From Elusimicrobiota bacterium (GTDB lineage Bacteria > Elusimicrobiota > Elusimicrobia > UBA1565), in the NCBI GenBank assembly GCA_041660925.1, contig JBAZVI010000007.1:62001-126000 (forward strand): a stretch of DNA of 64,000 bases. Reading direction: 5' to 3'. The position numbers and the translations under genes are program-made. The notes under the pieces are model-generated. The model saw only the letters and a list, made by a program, of their open reading frames with translations, was not told where the DNA came from and did no database searches. Position 1 is the first letter of the stretch, and every line of letters begins with the position of its first letter. Positions 50,647-59,745 of this stretch are shown in pieces.

Positions 50647-52818
50647 TCAAGGCAGGCGCCGCACCCCCTCGAGGATGCGCGCGCGGCTCTCCTCCTCCAT
50701 GCGGATGGTCTCGAGCGCCCAGTCCACGGTGTAGTCCCGCATGAGCGCGTTCGTCCGCAGCGGCTTGTAGTCCGGGGAGAACGCGCAGATCCAATCGATC
50801 TTGAAGTCCTGGTCCACGACGATGAACTGGAAGCCCAGGAGGAAGCGCATGAGCGCGCGCTTGAGCGCCGCGAAGACCCCGCGCCCGGCGAGCTCCCACT
50901 CGATCTGCGCCGAGAGCCGGGCGACGTGGGCCAGCCGGACGGCAAGCACCGAGCGCAGCGAGGGGACCCCGGAGTAGGCCATGCGGACCTGGGAGACCAG
51001 CTCCCCGAACCCCGCCCTCAGCATCCGCACCAGGGGCTCGCTGAGCTCCATCGCTTCCTCCGGATAGCCCTTCCCCTCCGCTTTCTCGAGAGCGAAAAGG
51101 GACTCGGTCGCCATGGCCTCGATCTCCTCCTCCTGAGAGTACAGGCGGACGAGCGCGCGTGCGTCGGTCCGCCGCACCTGCTCGTGATGCGTCCCCTCAT
51201 GAACGAAGCTCGAGGCCAGCCAGCGCGCCAGCGCCCGCTGGACGCCGGGGTTCTCGTCGAGCGCCCGCGCGTCGAAGCCGTGCACGCGCAGCCAGGATTC
51301 GACGGACTTCCGGTCGAAGCGGATGAGGCCGGTCGCCTCGCTGTAATCGGCGAGCGCGCCGTCGAGCTCGGCGAGCCGCACGCCCCCGAGCGGCGAGCGC
51401 ACGCGCCCGTGACGCGTACCCTGCAGCTCCTTGTCGAGAGCTTTCAGGACCCCGAACGGCAGTTCCTCCCGTCCACCGAATCCTTCGCCCTCGCGGGAAG
51501 GCCGCTCCCGTTCGATGGCCTTGACGAGTCTGCGGCTGAAGGCGGGGCTCTTCCCCGCGTCGCTCAGGGCCTGAAGGTACTCGAGCTGCACCGCAGGGGT
51601 CTCCCAGCCGAGGCGGTCGAGCCCCTCCAGCGCTTCCCGGGCCCGCGCGTCCTCCCCGCGCGAGAGGAGGCGCCGGAGCTCCACGCGGGCGAGGACCACC
51701 GGCCGCGACCGATTCATATGCTCCCAGAGGATCCAGCGCTTCTGAGGGGCGAGCCCGCGGAAGGCCTCCTTGAACGCATGCATGAAGACTCTCCAGCCGT
51801 GCGCGTCCTCCGGGACCGGCGTCGACTGCAGGCGCTCGGACTCCCGCTCGGACCACCGGAAGAGGTCGCGGTCCTTGAGCTGCCGCAGCGCCCACGATTC
51901 CTCGCCGGGGCCCAGACTCTCCTGCTGCTCGGGGCTCAGGGTGTCCCAGGCGAGGACGGCGGCGCGGACCCGCCGCTCGCGCTGCGGCCGGTAGCGCCGG
52001 ACCCAGGCGAGCAGGGAGGCTTCGTCGTCGAGTCCCAGCCCTTCGAGCGACCCTTCCCTCTGCAGACGCAGGCCGAGCGCCTCGTGCAGGCGCCCGGGCT
52101 TGCTCATCTCGTCGACGAGCTCCGCCAGGTCGCTGAGCGCGTAGGCCTTGGCGAGCGTCGCGGCCGCCGCGCCGGGATCCGAAGACAGCAGGCGCCGCAT
52201 CCGCGGGTCCCGCACGCAGCGCTCGGCCGCGTCGGGGTCCAGGTTCGCCAGCTCCTGCTTGTAGCCCAGCGCCGCGGCGCGCGCGTCATCCTCGAATAGG
52301 GTCCCGCTCCGGAGCTTCTTCGCGAGCGAGCCGAGCAGGCGGCGGAGCTTCCCGCCCTTGCGCCCGTTTTCGCCTTCCGGCGAGGACGCCTCTTGGCCGG
52401 AAAGCGAGGAGGGGGGCGCGACAACGGAGGCCGGAGCGGCCTCCTGGACGACGCCCGCGGGGACATCGGGAACAGCCCCCGCCGCGACCTGCGCCGCGGA
52501 GACCTCGGCGGAAGGCGCGGCGTCCTTCACTGCGAAGGCGGGGATCAGCTTCGCCGACGGCGTCGGGGCCTGGACGACGGGCGCGGGGAGCAGCAGCGTG
52601 GGTCCGGGCGCGACGAGCATCGGGCCGGAGAGGAGACTCTCTCCGAGCCCCTGGACGCCGACGGGGAGGACGGCGACGGGGAGGTTCGTCCCCGCGGCGG
52701 GGACCTCGACGCGCACCGCGACGGGCCCGGCGAAGGCCCGCCCGGCGGCGAGCGCGAGCGCCAGCGCCGCCGCCGCGGAAGAAAGCCGCCTCTTCAGTCC
52801 TCGTATCCCGGTCATCAA
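50647..52818 (-). CDS. Large secreted HEGxHH putative metallopeptidase, second member
   Basis: 723 aa. Signal peptide at the N-terminus (ALALALAAGRAFAGP), ~130-residue Val/Ala/Pro-rich linker, then a helical domain. FVHEGTHHEQ (H540, E541, H544) and QEEEIEAMATESLFALEKAEG match the HEGIHH...EIEAMSMDALFTLQKA pair of the 42.0 kb protein, while the rest has diverged. The ending (FQFIVVDQDFKIDWICAFSPDY) differs. Zincin-like peptidase by motif only. A TACCCT box lies 7 nt before the ATG. Confidence 0.6.
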   Translation of the reverse strand: MMTGIRGLKRRLSSAAAALALALAAGRAFAGPVAVRVEVPAAGTNLPVAVLPVGVQGLGESLLSGPMLVAPGPTLLLPAPVVQAPTPSAKLIPAFAVKDAAPSAEVSAAQVAAGAVPDVPAGVVQEAAPASVVAPPSSLSGQEASSPEGENGRKGGKLRRLLGSLAKKLRSGTLFEDDARAAALGYKQELANLDPDAAERCVRDPRMRRLLSSDPGAAAATLAKAYALSDLAELVDEMSKPGRLHEALGLRLQREGSLEGLGLDDEASLLAWVRRYRPQRERRVRAAVLAWDTLSPEQQESLGPGEESWALRQLKDRDLFRWSERESERLQSTPVPEDAHGWRVFMHAFKEAFRGLAPQKRWILWEHMNRSRPVVLARVELRRLLSRGEDARAREALEGLDRLGWETPAVQLEYLQALSDAGKSPAFSRRLVKAIERERPSREGEGFGGREELPFGVLKALDKELQGTRHGRVRSPLGGVRLAELDGALADYSEATGLIRFDRKSVESWLRVHGFDARALDENPGVQRALARWLASSFVHEGTHHEQVRRTDARALVRLYSQEEEIEAMATESLFALEKAEGKGYPEEAMELSEPLVRMLRAGFGELVSQVRMAYSGVPSLRSVLAVRLAHVARLSAQIEWELAGRGVFAALKRALMRFLLGFQFIVVDQDFKIDWICAFSPDYKPLRTNALMRDYTVDWALETIRMEEESRARILEGVRRLP

Positions 52819-52988
52819 GGATAGGGTAGCCGTCCCTCCGCCCGGCGCCCTGAGCCCGACGGGCCGTCCGCTGCGTCTTTGCGTCCTATCCAGGGGTGTT
52901 TACATACGGGCGCGAACGATAACCTGCGGCGCTCATCAGGGAATCCCTGCGGGCTTCCCTGCTGGCCATCTTTGCTAGACTATGGGCG
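52819..52988 (+). promoter_or_regulatory. Intergenic region with extended -10 for the 215-aa gene
   Basis: TGCTAGACT (52973-52981) is followed by 7 nt and the ATG at 52989, with no Shine-Dalgarno. Upstream are the dyad CAGGGA-A-TCCCTG (about 52937-52949) and a motif CATACGGGCGCGAACG (52903 onward) that recurs in altered form near 57125. Nothing coding is visible. Confidence 0.5.
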
Positions 52989-53636
52989 ATGAGAGCGGCT
53001 TGGCTCCTGGCGCTGCTGGCGTTCTGCGCGGCCCCCGCTTCGGCGAACTCCTTCGCCGAGGCCCGGCTCTGGCAGGAACGCTACTACTGGGACGGCCTGC
53101 TCCAGGCCCGCGACCGCGCCGCCCGCGTCTCCGCCGACCCCGCGACCCTCGACGTCGTGAAGGCCCTCGCCCACCAGGTCGCCCAGCAGGCGGTCAACAT
53201 CGAGCAGATCCAGTCCTACACGAAGGCCCAGAGCGAGAACCTCAAGTTCGCCTTCGCTCAGCAGGACCCCGGCCCCAGCCTCGCCGTCATCCAGAACAAC
53301 TTCGCCACCCTCTCGCGCGGCGCCGAGCAGATCCGCAACAACCTCTATTTCCTGACCGCGCGCACGCGCCTGGCCTCGACGCAGGCCCTGCCCGACCCCA
53401 AGCTCACCGAGATGGCGACGCTGCTCATCGCCCAGATCCAGAACGTCCAGCTCAAGCTCAACACCCTCTACCTCGACTCCGTCGACGTGGCCGGGACCGT
53501 CCGCAAGGAGACCTGGTTCGCCGACGACTTCTTCCGCTACGGGGCGGAGGACCTGCTCTCGTCGGTCGTCTCGGTGCAGGACTCCGTCCTCACCATCTAC
53601 AACTCCTCCTACGAGCTCTACCTGCTCTCCAGGTAG
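52989..53636 (+). CDS. Secreted helical protein, unknown
   Basis: 215 aa. Signal peptide MRAAWLLALLAFCAAPASA, then an almost wholly alpha-helical, Gln/Asn-rich domain (ALAHQVAQQAVNIEQIQSYTKAQSENL ... in part) ending LYLLSR. A helical-bundle periplasmic protein is likely. No family recognised. Confidence 0.7.
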   Translation: MRAAWLLALLAFCAAPASANSFAEARLWQERYYWDGLLQARDRAARVSADPATLDVVKALAHQVAQQAVNIEQIQSYTKAQSENLKFAFAQQDPGPSLAVIQNNFATLSRGAEQIRNNLYFLTARTRLASTQALPDPKLTEMATLLIAQIQNVQLKLNTLYLDSVDVAGTVRKETWFADDFFRYGAEDLLSSVVSVQDSVLTIYNSSYELYLLSR

Positions 53637-53651
53637 CCGGGAGACGCACGA

Positions 53652-55136
53652 ATGAACGAACGCACCCCGCTGATGATCGGACTCGAAGGCCCGCGCGCCG
53701 ACCGCGCCGCCGTCTCCCAGCTGCGCGAGACCGGCGCCGTCTCCGTGCTCCTGCTCGCCCGCAACATCGAGAGCCCGGCCCAGGTCCGCCGCCTTTGCGC
53801 CGAGCTTCAGGACAAGCTCGGCCGCCCCCTCCTCTTCGCCATCGACCACGAGGGCGGCTGGGTCCTGCGCTTCCAGGACGGCCTCACCGCCTTCCCCGGC
53901 AACGCCGCGCTCGGCAAAGCCGGGGAGACCGCGCTCGCCCGCCGCGTGGGCTCGAGCATGGGCCGGGAGCTGGGGGCCCTCGGCATCGGTCTCAACCTCG
54001 CTCCGGTGCTCGATGTGCTGGGGGAGAAATACAACCCCGGCATCCACATCCGCTCCTTCGGGCGGGACCCGGAGGTCGTCGATACGATGGGTCGGGCCTT
54101 CGTCCGTGGACAACAAGTCCACAGAGTCGCCGCCTGCGCCAAGCACTTCCCCGGCAAGGGTGCGGCCCGCCAGGACGCGCACCTCACCCTTCCGACGGTC
54201 TCGCTGCCCCGCGCCGAGCTCCTGCGCCGCCATGTGGGCCGCTTCGCCGCCGCTTCCCGCGCCGGCGTCGCCTCCATCATGAGCTCCCACGCCGTCTTCC
54301 CCTCCCTCGACGCGAGCCGCACCCCGGCCACCTTCTCGAAGCCCATCATCACCGGCCTCCTGCGCCGGCGCATCGGCTTCAAGGGGGTCATCATCTCCGA
54401 CGACCTCTGCATGGGGGCCGTGACCGAGAGCCGCGGCATCCCGGAGTCGGCGGTCGAAGCCTTCATCGCCGGTCACGACCTCCTCATCGTCGCGCACCTG
54501 CCCCCGGCCCAGCTCGAGGTCGCCGAGACCCTCCGCGCCGAGCTCGCGGAGGGCCGCATCCCGCGCTCGCAGTGGAACGCCTCGCTGCGCCGCGTCGAGG
54601 CCCTGCGGCGAAAGGCCTCCCCGCGCCCCGGCCCCCTCCCTGCGCCCGACGAGAAGACCGCGCTCGAAGTCTCCCGCAAGGCGCTCGAGCTCGCGCGCAA
54701 GGGCGAAGTCCCCCTGCCGCTGCTCCCCGGGACCCGCATGGCCGCCGTCTTCCCCGACCTGCGCGAGGTCCGCGACCGCTTCACCTTCGAGGGCGGGCCG
54801 GAAGCGGCCATCGCCCGCATGCGCCGGCGCCTGGGGGCCTGGCCGGAGAAGCCCTCTTTGACGCTGGCCCCGGTGACCTCGGAGAAGAGCGTCGAGCCCG
54901 CGCTCCGCGCCGCGCGGAAGGCCGAGGTCGTGCTCTTCTTCTGCTTCGAGGCCATGCGCTTCCCCGGCCAGATGAGGACTCTCAAAGCCCTGCGCAAGGC
55001 GGCCGGCCGCAAGCTCGTGGCGGTGCTCCTGCGCAACCCCTGGGACAAGGACCTCCTCGGACCGGAAACCACGGTGCTCCACGCTTACGGCTACCGGGAC
55101 TGCCAGCTCCAGGCCCTGTTGGAGGCCCTGCGATGA
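53652..55136 (+). CDS. GH3 beta-N-acetylhexosaminidase (NagZ-like)
   Basis: 494 aa, no signal peptide, so cytoplasmic muropeptide recycling is possible. FAIDHEGGWVLRF and the loop KHFPGKGAARQDAH (normally KHFPGHGD..xDSH) carry the Asp-His catalytic dyad; SDDLCMGAV carries the nucleophile Asp. The first loop His is Lys here. A ~150-residue C-terminal part (GH3_C-like) makes it longer than E. coli NagZ. Coupled by ATGA to the next gene. Confidence 0.85.
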   Translation: MNERTPLMIGLEGPRADRAAVSQLRETGAVSVLLLARNIESPAQVRRLCAELQDKLGRPLLFAIDHEGGWVLRFQDGLTAFPGNAALGKAGETALARRVGSSMGRELGALGIGLNLAPVLDVLGEKYNPGIHIRSFGRDPEVVDTMGRAFVRGQQVHRVAACAKHFPGKGAARQDAHLTLPTVSLPRAELLRRHVGRFAAASRAGVASIMSSHAVFPSLDASRTPATFSKPIITGLLRRRIGFKGVIISDDLCMGAVTESRGIPESAVEAFIAGHDLLIVAHLPPAQLEVAETLRAELAEGRIPRSQWNASLRRVEALRRKASPRPGPLPAPDEKTALEVSRKALELARKGEVPLPLLPGTRMAAVFPDLREVRDRFTFEGGPEAAIARMRRRLGAWPEKPSLTLAPVTSEKSVEPALRAARKAEVVLFFCFEAMRFPGQMRTLKALRKAAGRKLVAVLLRNPWDKDLLGPETTVLHAYGYRDCQLQALLEALR

Positions 55137-56308
55137 ACCCCGCTTCCCTGCTCGCCTTCGCCCTCGCGGCGGCCCCGGCCTGGGCCGTCACCGAGAACCT
55201 CCAGGCCGTCCAGAAGGGGACCGAGATCGTCATCACCGGACGGGAGGACGCCCCCCCGTCCGAGGCGGAGCAGGAGGAGCTCGACCTCTCCTCCAAGTCT
55301 GTGGCCGATTTGGCCACACTCTACTTCTCCGCCGGGGACGCCGACAGCAAGCTGCGGGTCCTGCACCGGCTCTCCCTCACGGAGCCCCGGACCGGGGAGG
55401 ACATGCGCCGCCTCCTCGACCTCCACGCCCGGGACGCCGCCGCCCGCTCCGCCGCCGACGCCTGCCTCGAGCGGCTCTCCCCCGCGGCCCAGGGGTTCGG
55501 CCCCTACTTCGCCGCGCTGCTCGATGACGAGGACCCCCTCCTGAGGATCTTCGGCCTGGCCGGCTTGCGCCGCCTTCGCTACGCCCCGGCCCTGCCGGCC
55601 GTGCGCAAGCTCGCCGAGGGCCGCTTCCCCCAGCGCCGCCCCTCCATGCTGATGGACCCCGCGCAGAACGCGGAGTGGCGGACCCGCTTCGAGGCCCTGG
55701 GCGCCCTGGCCGTCTGGGAACGGAAGGACGCTCTGCCGCTCCTGCTCAAGAAGACCGCCGAGGCCCCCGCCGTGGCCTCCATCGTGGCGGCGCTGTTCTG
55801 GGAAGAGGCCTTCGACCGCATCGTCGCCTGGTCGAAGTCGAAGAAGGCCGAGGACCAGGAAGCCGCCCAGGCCGCCTGGGGCGCCGACGTCGCCCCGGAG
55901 CAGCTGCGCCCCACCTGGCCGAAGCTCCTCGCCCTGGCCTTGGACAAGCGCGCCGACCCGCAGACCCGCCACCGCGCGGCCGTGAAGCTCGGGCTCGCCG
56001 CCGGGGAAGCCGAGGCGAAGACCCTGCTCGAGAAGCGGGAGGCGGCGCTCAAGGACAAGGACGAGCGCACCCGCCTCCTGCTCGAATCCGCCCTCTTCGC
56101 CTCCGGCAGCCCGCTCGCGATCCCCCTCCTGGAGGAGCACGCGCGGAGCAACCCCGCCCCCGAGGGCCGGGCCGGCGCCCGCCTCCAGCTCAAAGGCATG
56201 CTCCCGCGCGGACGCTACCTCGAGCTCCTGCGCGAGGCGGCCGAGAAGGACCCCGACGGTGAGAACCGCGCCGCCGCCCGGCGCGAGCTGGACGCCGAGG
56301 GGAAGTGA
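55133..56308 (+). CDS. Secreted HEAT-repeat-like protein
   Basis: 391 aa. Signal peptide MNPASLLAFALAAAPAWA, then alpha-helical repeats of ~35-45 residues (LDDEDPLLRIFGLAGLRRLRYAPALPAVRKL is in part a HEAT unit). Overlaps nagZ-like and mtgA genes (ATGA, GTGA). Probably a periplasmic scaffold for cell-wall enzymes by context; function unknown. Confidence 0.65.
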   Translation: MNPASLLAFALAAAPAWAVTENLQAVQKGTEIVITGREDAPPSEAEQEELDLSSKSVADLATLYFSAGDADSKLRVLHRLSLTEPRTGEDMRRLLDLHARDAAARSAADACLERLSPAAQGFGPYFAALLDDEDPLLRIFGLAGLRRLRYAPALPAVRKLAEGRFPQRRPSMLMDPAQNAEWRTRFEALGALAVWERKDALPLLLKKTAEAPAVASIVAALFWEEAFDRIVAWSKSKKAEDQEAAQAAWGADVAPEQLRPTWPKLLALALDKRADPQTRHRAAVKLGLAAGEAEAKTLLEKREAALKDKDERTRLLLESALFASGSPLAIPLLEEHARSNPAPEGRAGARLQLKGMLPRGRYLELLREAAEKDPDGENRAAARRELDAEGK

Positions 56309-57114
56309 CCCGGCGCCGACGCGAGCCGCTCTCGAAGCCCTTCGTCCTCGCGTTCGCCGTCCTCGCCGTCGTCTCCGCCTTCTACCTCTCGTCTTTGCCC
56401 GAGGTCGAATACCTGCGCCGGGAGAACCCGAAGACCACCGCCTTCATGGAGCGCTACAAAGAGCGCGAGCGCTCCAAGGGCCGCCGCCCCGCCCTGCGCT
56501 GGAGCTGGACGCCGATCTCGGCGATGTCGCCGGACCTCGTGCACGCCGTCCTCATCTCGGAGGACGACATGTTCTACCAGCACAAGGGCGTGGACTGGGA
56601 CTCCGTGCGCGAGGCCGCCCGCTACAACTGGGAGAAGGGCCGCTTCGCCCGGGGAGCCTCGACGATCACCCAGCAGCTGGCGCGCAACCTCTACCTCTCG
56701 CCCTCGAAGAACCCCCTGCGCAAGGTCAAGGAGTTCCTCATCGCCCGGCGCCTGGAGGACCACCTCTCCAAGCGGCGCATCCTCGAGCTCTACCTGAACG
56801 TGGCCGAGTGGGGCCCCGGGATCTACGGGGCGGCCGAGGCCAGCCGCGCCTACTACGGGAAGGAGCCCGGGGCGCTCGGCCCCGACGAAGCGGCGGCCCT
56901 CGCGGCCGCGCTCCCGAGCCCCCGGCGCCTGAACCCCGCCCGGCCGGCCGGCCCCAAGCTCCTCCAGCGCCGCCAGGTCATCCTCGAGCGCATGCGCGGC
57001 GCCGGCTACCTTCCCTCCCAGACCGACCCCCCCGCCTCCGAGCTCTCCCCCTCCCTGCCGGCGATCCCCAGCGGGGAGTCCAGGGGAAGCAAGCAGAGCG
57101 GGAATCCCCTCTAA
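56305..57114 (+). CDS. mtgA: Monofunctional peptidoglycan glycosyltransferase
   Basis: 269 aa. N-terminal anchor helix (12-32), then GT51 motifs SEDDMFYQHKGVDW, RGASTITQQLARNLYLSP, RRLEDHLSKRRILELYLNVAEWG and the downstream PSPRRLNP. It lacks a transpeptidase domain. GTG start coupled to the HEAT gene. Polymerises glycan chains from lipid II. Confidence 0.9.
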   Translation: MTRRRREPLSKPFVLAFAVLAVVSAFYLSSLPEVEYLRRENPKTTAFMERYKERERSKGRRPALRWSWTPISAMSPDLVHAVLISEDDMFYQHKGVDWDSVREAARYNWEKGRFARGASTITQQLARNLYLSPSKNPLRKVKEFLIARRLEDHLSKRRILELYLNVAEWGPGIYGAAEASRAYYGKEPGALGPDEAAALAAALPSPRRLNPARPAGPKLLQRRQVILERMRGAGYLPSQTDPPASELSPSLPAIPSGESRGSKQSGNPL

Positions 57115-57177
57115 GCCGCTTAATATACGCGCGCGTACGTAACCACGCGCGAATATTGCTAAACTCCCTACCTGCTC
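57115..57177 (+). promoter_or_regulatory. Promoter with dyad for the GAF/HD-GYP-like gene
   Basis: TGCTAAACT (57157-57165) is an extended -10, 12 nt before the ATG. Just upstream AATAT-AC-GCGCG (57122 onward) and CGCGC-GA-ATATT form an interrupted dyad across ~35 bp ending at the -10, a plausible operator. Confidence 0.5.
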
Positions 57178-58431
57178 ATGGCCACGGCCCTTCTCGGCTT
57201 CCTCTGCGCCGTCCTGCTGGCCGCGCTGTGGTGGGCGCTCTCGGAGGTCTACCGCCTGCGCGTGACCCGCGCCGGACCCGTCCCCTCGGCGGGAGCGCGC
57301 ATCCCCATCGAGCGCTTCGACCAGCTCCTGACGATGCTGCTGGCCCTCCACGAGTACGGCGTCTCGCGCACCGGCGACGTCTCCCACGAGGAGTTCTGCG
57401 GGCTCTTCCTCGAGAAGGCCTGCGCGCTCGCCGGCTCGACGCGGGGCACGGTGATGCTCCTCGACGAGGAGAACGGCACCCTCTCCATCGCGGCGGCGAA
57501 GAACCTCCCCCGCTCCACCAACGCCCTGCGCCTGAAGCCCGGCGAGGGCCTCGCCGGCCGCGCCATCGCCTCCGGCCGCCCCATCTTCCTGCCTGAGCCG
57601 CGCAAGGACCCGCGCTTCCTCATCGGCCCCGAGGGCGCTCCGCCCGAGCCCATCCTCTCGGTGCCGCTCATGCTCAAGGGCAAGGCCATCGGCGTGCTCA
57701 ACATCCACGACACCGCCGCCCGGCTCGGCGCCGACGACTCGACTCTGCGCGCGCTCGCGCTGCTCGCCGGCGAGGCGGCCGCGGTGCTCCACCACCAGCA
57801 GCGCTACGACAGCCTCCAGTCCTTCTACCTCGAGATGGTGCAGACCCTCGCCCGCGCCGTCGACGCCCGCGACCAGTACGCGCAGGACCGCGTCGAGCGT
57901 TCCCGGACCTGGGCCCGGGAGCTCGCCCGCGAGCTCGGCCTGCCCGAGCAGATGGAGCGCTACGTCGAGTTCGCCACGATGCTGCAGGGCGTCGGCAAGA
58001 TCGGCATCGACCAGGCCATCCTCTCGAAGCCCGGCAAGCTCACCCCCGAGGAGTTCGAGCAGATCAAGAAGCACACGACCATCGGCTACCGCATGCTCGC
58101 GCCGGTCAAGTTCCTCGGCCCCGTCGCGCAGATGGTGCTCTACCACCAGGAGTGGTACAACGGCCGCGGCTACCCCGAGGGTCTCAAGGGCGAGGAGATC
58201 CCGCTCGGCTCGCGCATCGTGGCCGTCATCAACGCCTGGGAGGCGATGAACGCCGACCGCCCCTACCGCAAACGCCTGCCCCGCGAGACGGCGCTCGCCG
58301 AGCTCCAGAAGTGCGCGGGCACCCAGTTCGACCCTCAGGTCGTCGCCGCCTTCACCCGCCTCGAGGCCCGCACGCACGAGGAAGAGCAGGCCGCCGCCGC
58401 GGCGAAGGCCGCCGAAGCCCCGAAGGATTGA
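57178..58431 (+). CDS. GAF plus HD-GYP-like protein, catalytic residues altered
   Basis: 417 aa. One transmembrane helix (3-22), a GAF domain (~65-205; KPGEGLAGRAIASGRP) and an HD-GYP domain (~215-395). Canonical HDxGK reads QGVGK (Q270), HHExxDGxGYP reads HQEWYNGRGYP, and the first helix His before VAR is Val (DRVERSRTWA). With several metal ligands gone, c-di-GMP hydrolysis is unlikely; a sensing or scaffold role is more likely. Confidence 0.75.
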   Translation: MATALLGFLCAVLLAALWWALSEVYRLRVTRAGPVPSAGARIPIERFDQLLTMLLALHEYGVSRTGDVSHEEFCGLFLEKACALAGSTRGTVMLLDEENGTLSIAAAKNLPRSTNALRLKPGEGLAGRAIASGRPIFLPEPRKDPRFLIGPEGAPPEPILSVPLMLKGKAIGVLNIHDTAARLGADDSTLRALALLAGEAAAVLHHQQRYDSLQSFYLEMVQTLARAVDARDQYAQDRVERSRTWARELARELGLPEQMERYVEFATMLQGVGKIGIDQAILSKPGKLTPEEFEQIKKHTTIGYRMLAPVKFLGPVAQMVLYHQEWYNGRGYPEGLKGEEIPLGSRIVAVINAWEAMNADRPYRKRLPRETALAELQKCAGTQFDPQVVAAFTRLEARTHEEEQAAAAAKAAEAPKD

Positions 58432-59135
58432 TGCTCTACATCGTGCCCACCCCCATCGGCAACCTCGAGGACGTCACCCTGAGGACGCTCACGACCCTCG
58501 GCGCCGTGAAGGCCGTCTACTGCGAGGACACGCGCCGCACGCGCATCCTCCTCGAGCGCCACGGCATCGCGAAGCCCCTGGTGCGCTACAACGAGCACGA
58601 CGAGCGCAGCGTCTCGGCGCTCCTCGAGCGCCTCGCGGCCGGCGACGACCTCGCCCTGGTCTCCGACTCCGGCACCCCCGTGCTCTCCGACCCGGGCTCG
58701 CGCGCCGTCGCCCGCGCCCGCGCGGCCGGGATCCCCGTCACCGCGCTGCCCGGCCCCAGCGCCGTGGCCTGCGCGGTGAGCGGCTCGGGCCTGCCCGGAG
58801 ACTCCTTCGTCTTCCTGGGCTTTCTGCCCCGCTCGGCGGGCCGGCGCCGCCGCGCGCTGGCCGAGGCGGCGAAGCTCGGGCGCACCCTCGTCGTCTACGA
58901 ATCCCCATTCCGCGTGCTCGACCTCCTGCGCCAGGCCGAGGAGGCGCTCGGCCCCGACGCCCAGGCGGTCTGCGCGCGCGAGCTCAGCAAGGTCCACGAG
59001 GAGTACCTGCGCGGGACCGTCCGGGAGGTGCGCGCGGCGCTCGAGGCCCGCGGCGGAGCGCCCGGCGAGTACGTCGTGCTCTTCCATCCCGGCGCCTCGC
59101 CCGACGCGCCGGCGAAGGAGTCCGATGAAGACTAG
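58431..59135 (+). CDS. rsmI: 16S rRNA (cytidine-2'-O)-methyltransferase RsmI
   Basis: 234 aa, SPOUT-like tetrapyrrole methylase fold. YIVPTPIGNLEDVTLRTL, YCEDTRRTRILLERHGI and SDSGTPVLSDPGSRAV are diagnostic. SAM-dependent modification of C1402 on the small ribosomal subunit. ATG overlaps the preceding stop (TGATG). Confidence 0.95.
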   Translation: MLYIVPTPIGNLEDVTLRTLTTLGAVKAVYCEDTRRTRILLERHGIAKPLVRYNEHDERSVSALLERLAAGDDLALVSDSGTPVLSDPGSRAVARARAAGIPVTALPGPSAVACAVSGSGLPGDSFVFLGFLPRSAGRRRRALAEAAKLGRTLVVYESPFRVLDLLRQAEEALGPDAQAVCARELSKVHEEYLRGTVREVRAALEARGGAPGEYVVLFHPGASPDAPAKESDED

Positions 59136-59745
59136 GATCGTCCCCCTGGCGACGGCCCCCGAGCCGGAGCTCCTGCGCGAGCTCGCGGGCGCCCTCCAGC
59201 AGGGACGCCTGTTCGTCTTCCCGACGGACACGGTCTACGGGCTCGGCACCACCGGACTCATCCGCGCCGCCGTGCGGCGCATCTACGACGCCAAGGGGCG
59301 CGACGCTATGAAGCCCCTGCCGGTTTTGATACATTCCACCGACGAGGCCCGCCGCTGGGCCGAGTGGACGCCGGCGGCGGAGGCCCTGGCCCGGCGGTTC
59401 TGGCCCGGGGCCCTGACGCTGGTCCTGCGCCCCACCCTCGAGGGGCGCCGGCTCACCACCTCGGAGCAGCCGACGGTCGCGTTCCGGGTGCCGGGCCACC
59501 CCCTGCTGCGCGAGCTCATCGAGGCCTCGGGCGTGCCCTGGGCGAGCACGAGCGCGAACCGCTCGGGACGGCCGGCCATCGCGGACGGGGCGCAGGCCGC
59601 CGCGGAGTTCGACGGTCGGGCCGATTTCATCCTGGACGGAGGCCGCACCGGGGGCCTGGAGTCCACGGTGGTGGACGCGACCGGCTCGCCGCGCGTGCTG
59701 CGCGAGGGCGCGATCCCGTCCGCCGACATCTTGAGGAGCGCATGA
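59125..59745 (+). CDS. tsaC: Threonylcarbamoyl-AMP synthase (YrdC/TsaC)
   Basis: 206 aa. FPTDTVYGLG with KGRDAMKPLPVLI and STSANRSGRPAI match the YrdC domain, which makes the t6A precursor on tRNA. No C-terminal Sua5 domain. Overlaps rsmI by 11 nt; the order with the LMW phosphatase and glyA resembles ywlC-ywlE-glyA of Bacillus. Confidence 0.92.
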   Translation: MKTRIVPLATAPEPELLRELAGALQQGRLFVFPTDTVYGLGTTGLIRAAVRRIYDAKGRDAMKPLPVLIHSTDEARRWAEWTPAAEALARRFWPGALTLVLRPTLEGRRLTTSEQPTVAFRVPGHPLLRELIEASGVPWASTSANRSGRPAIADGAQAAAEFDGRADFILDGGRTGGLESTVVDATGSPRVLREGAIPSADILRSA

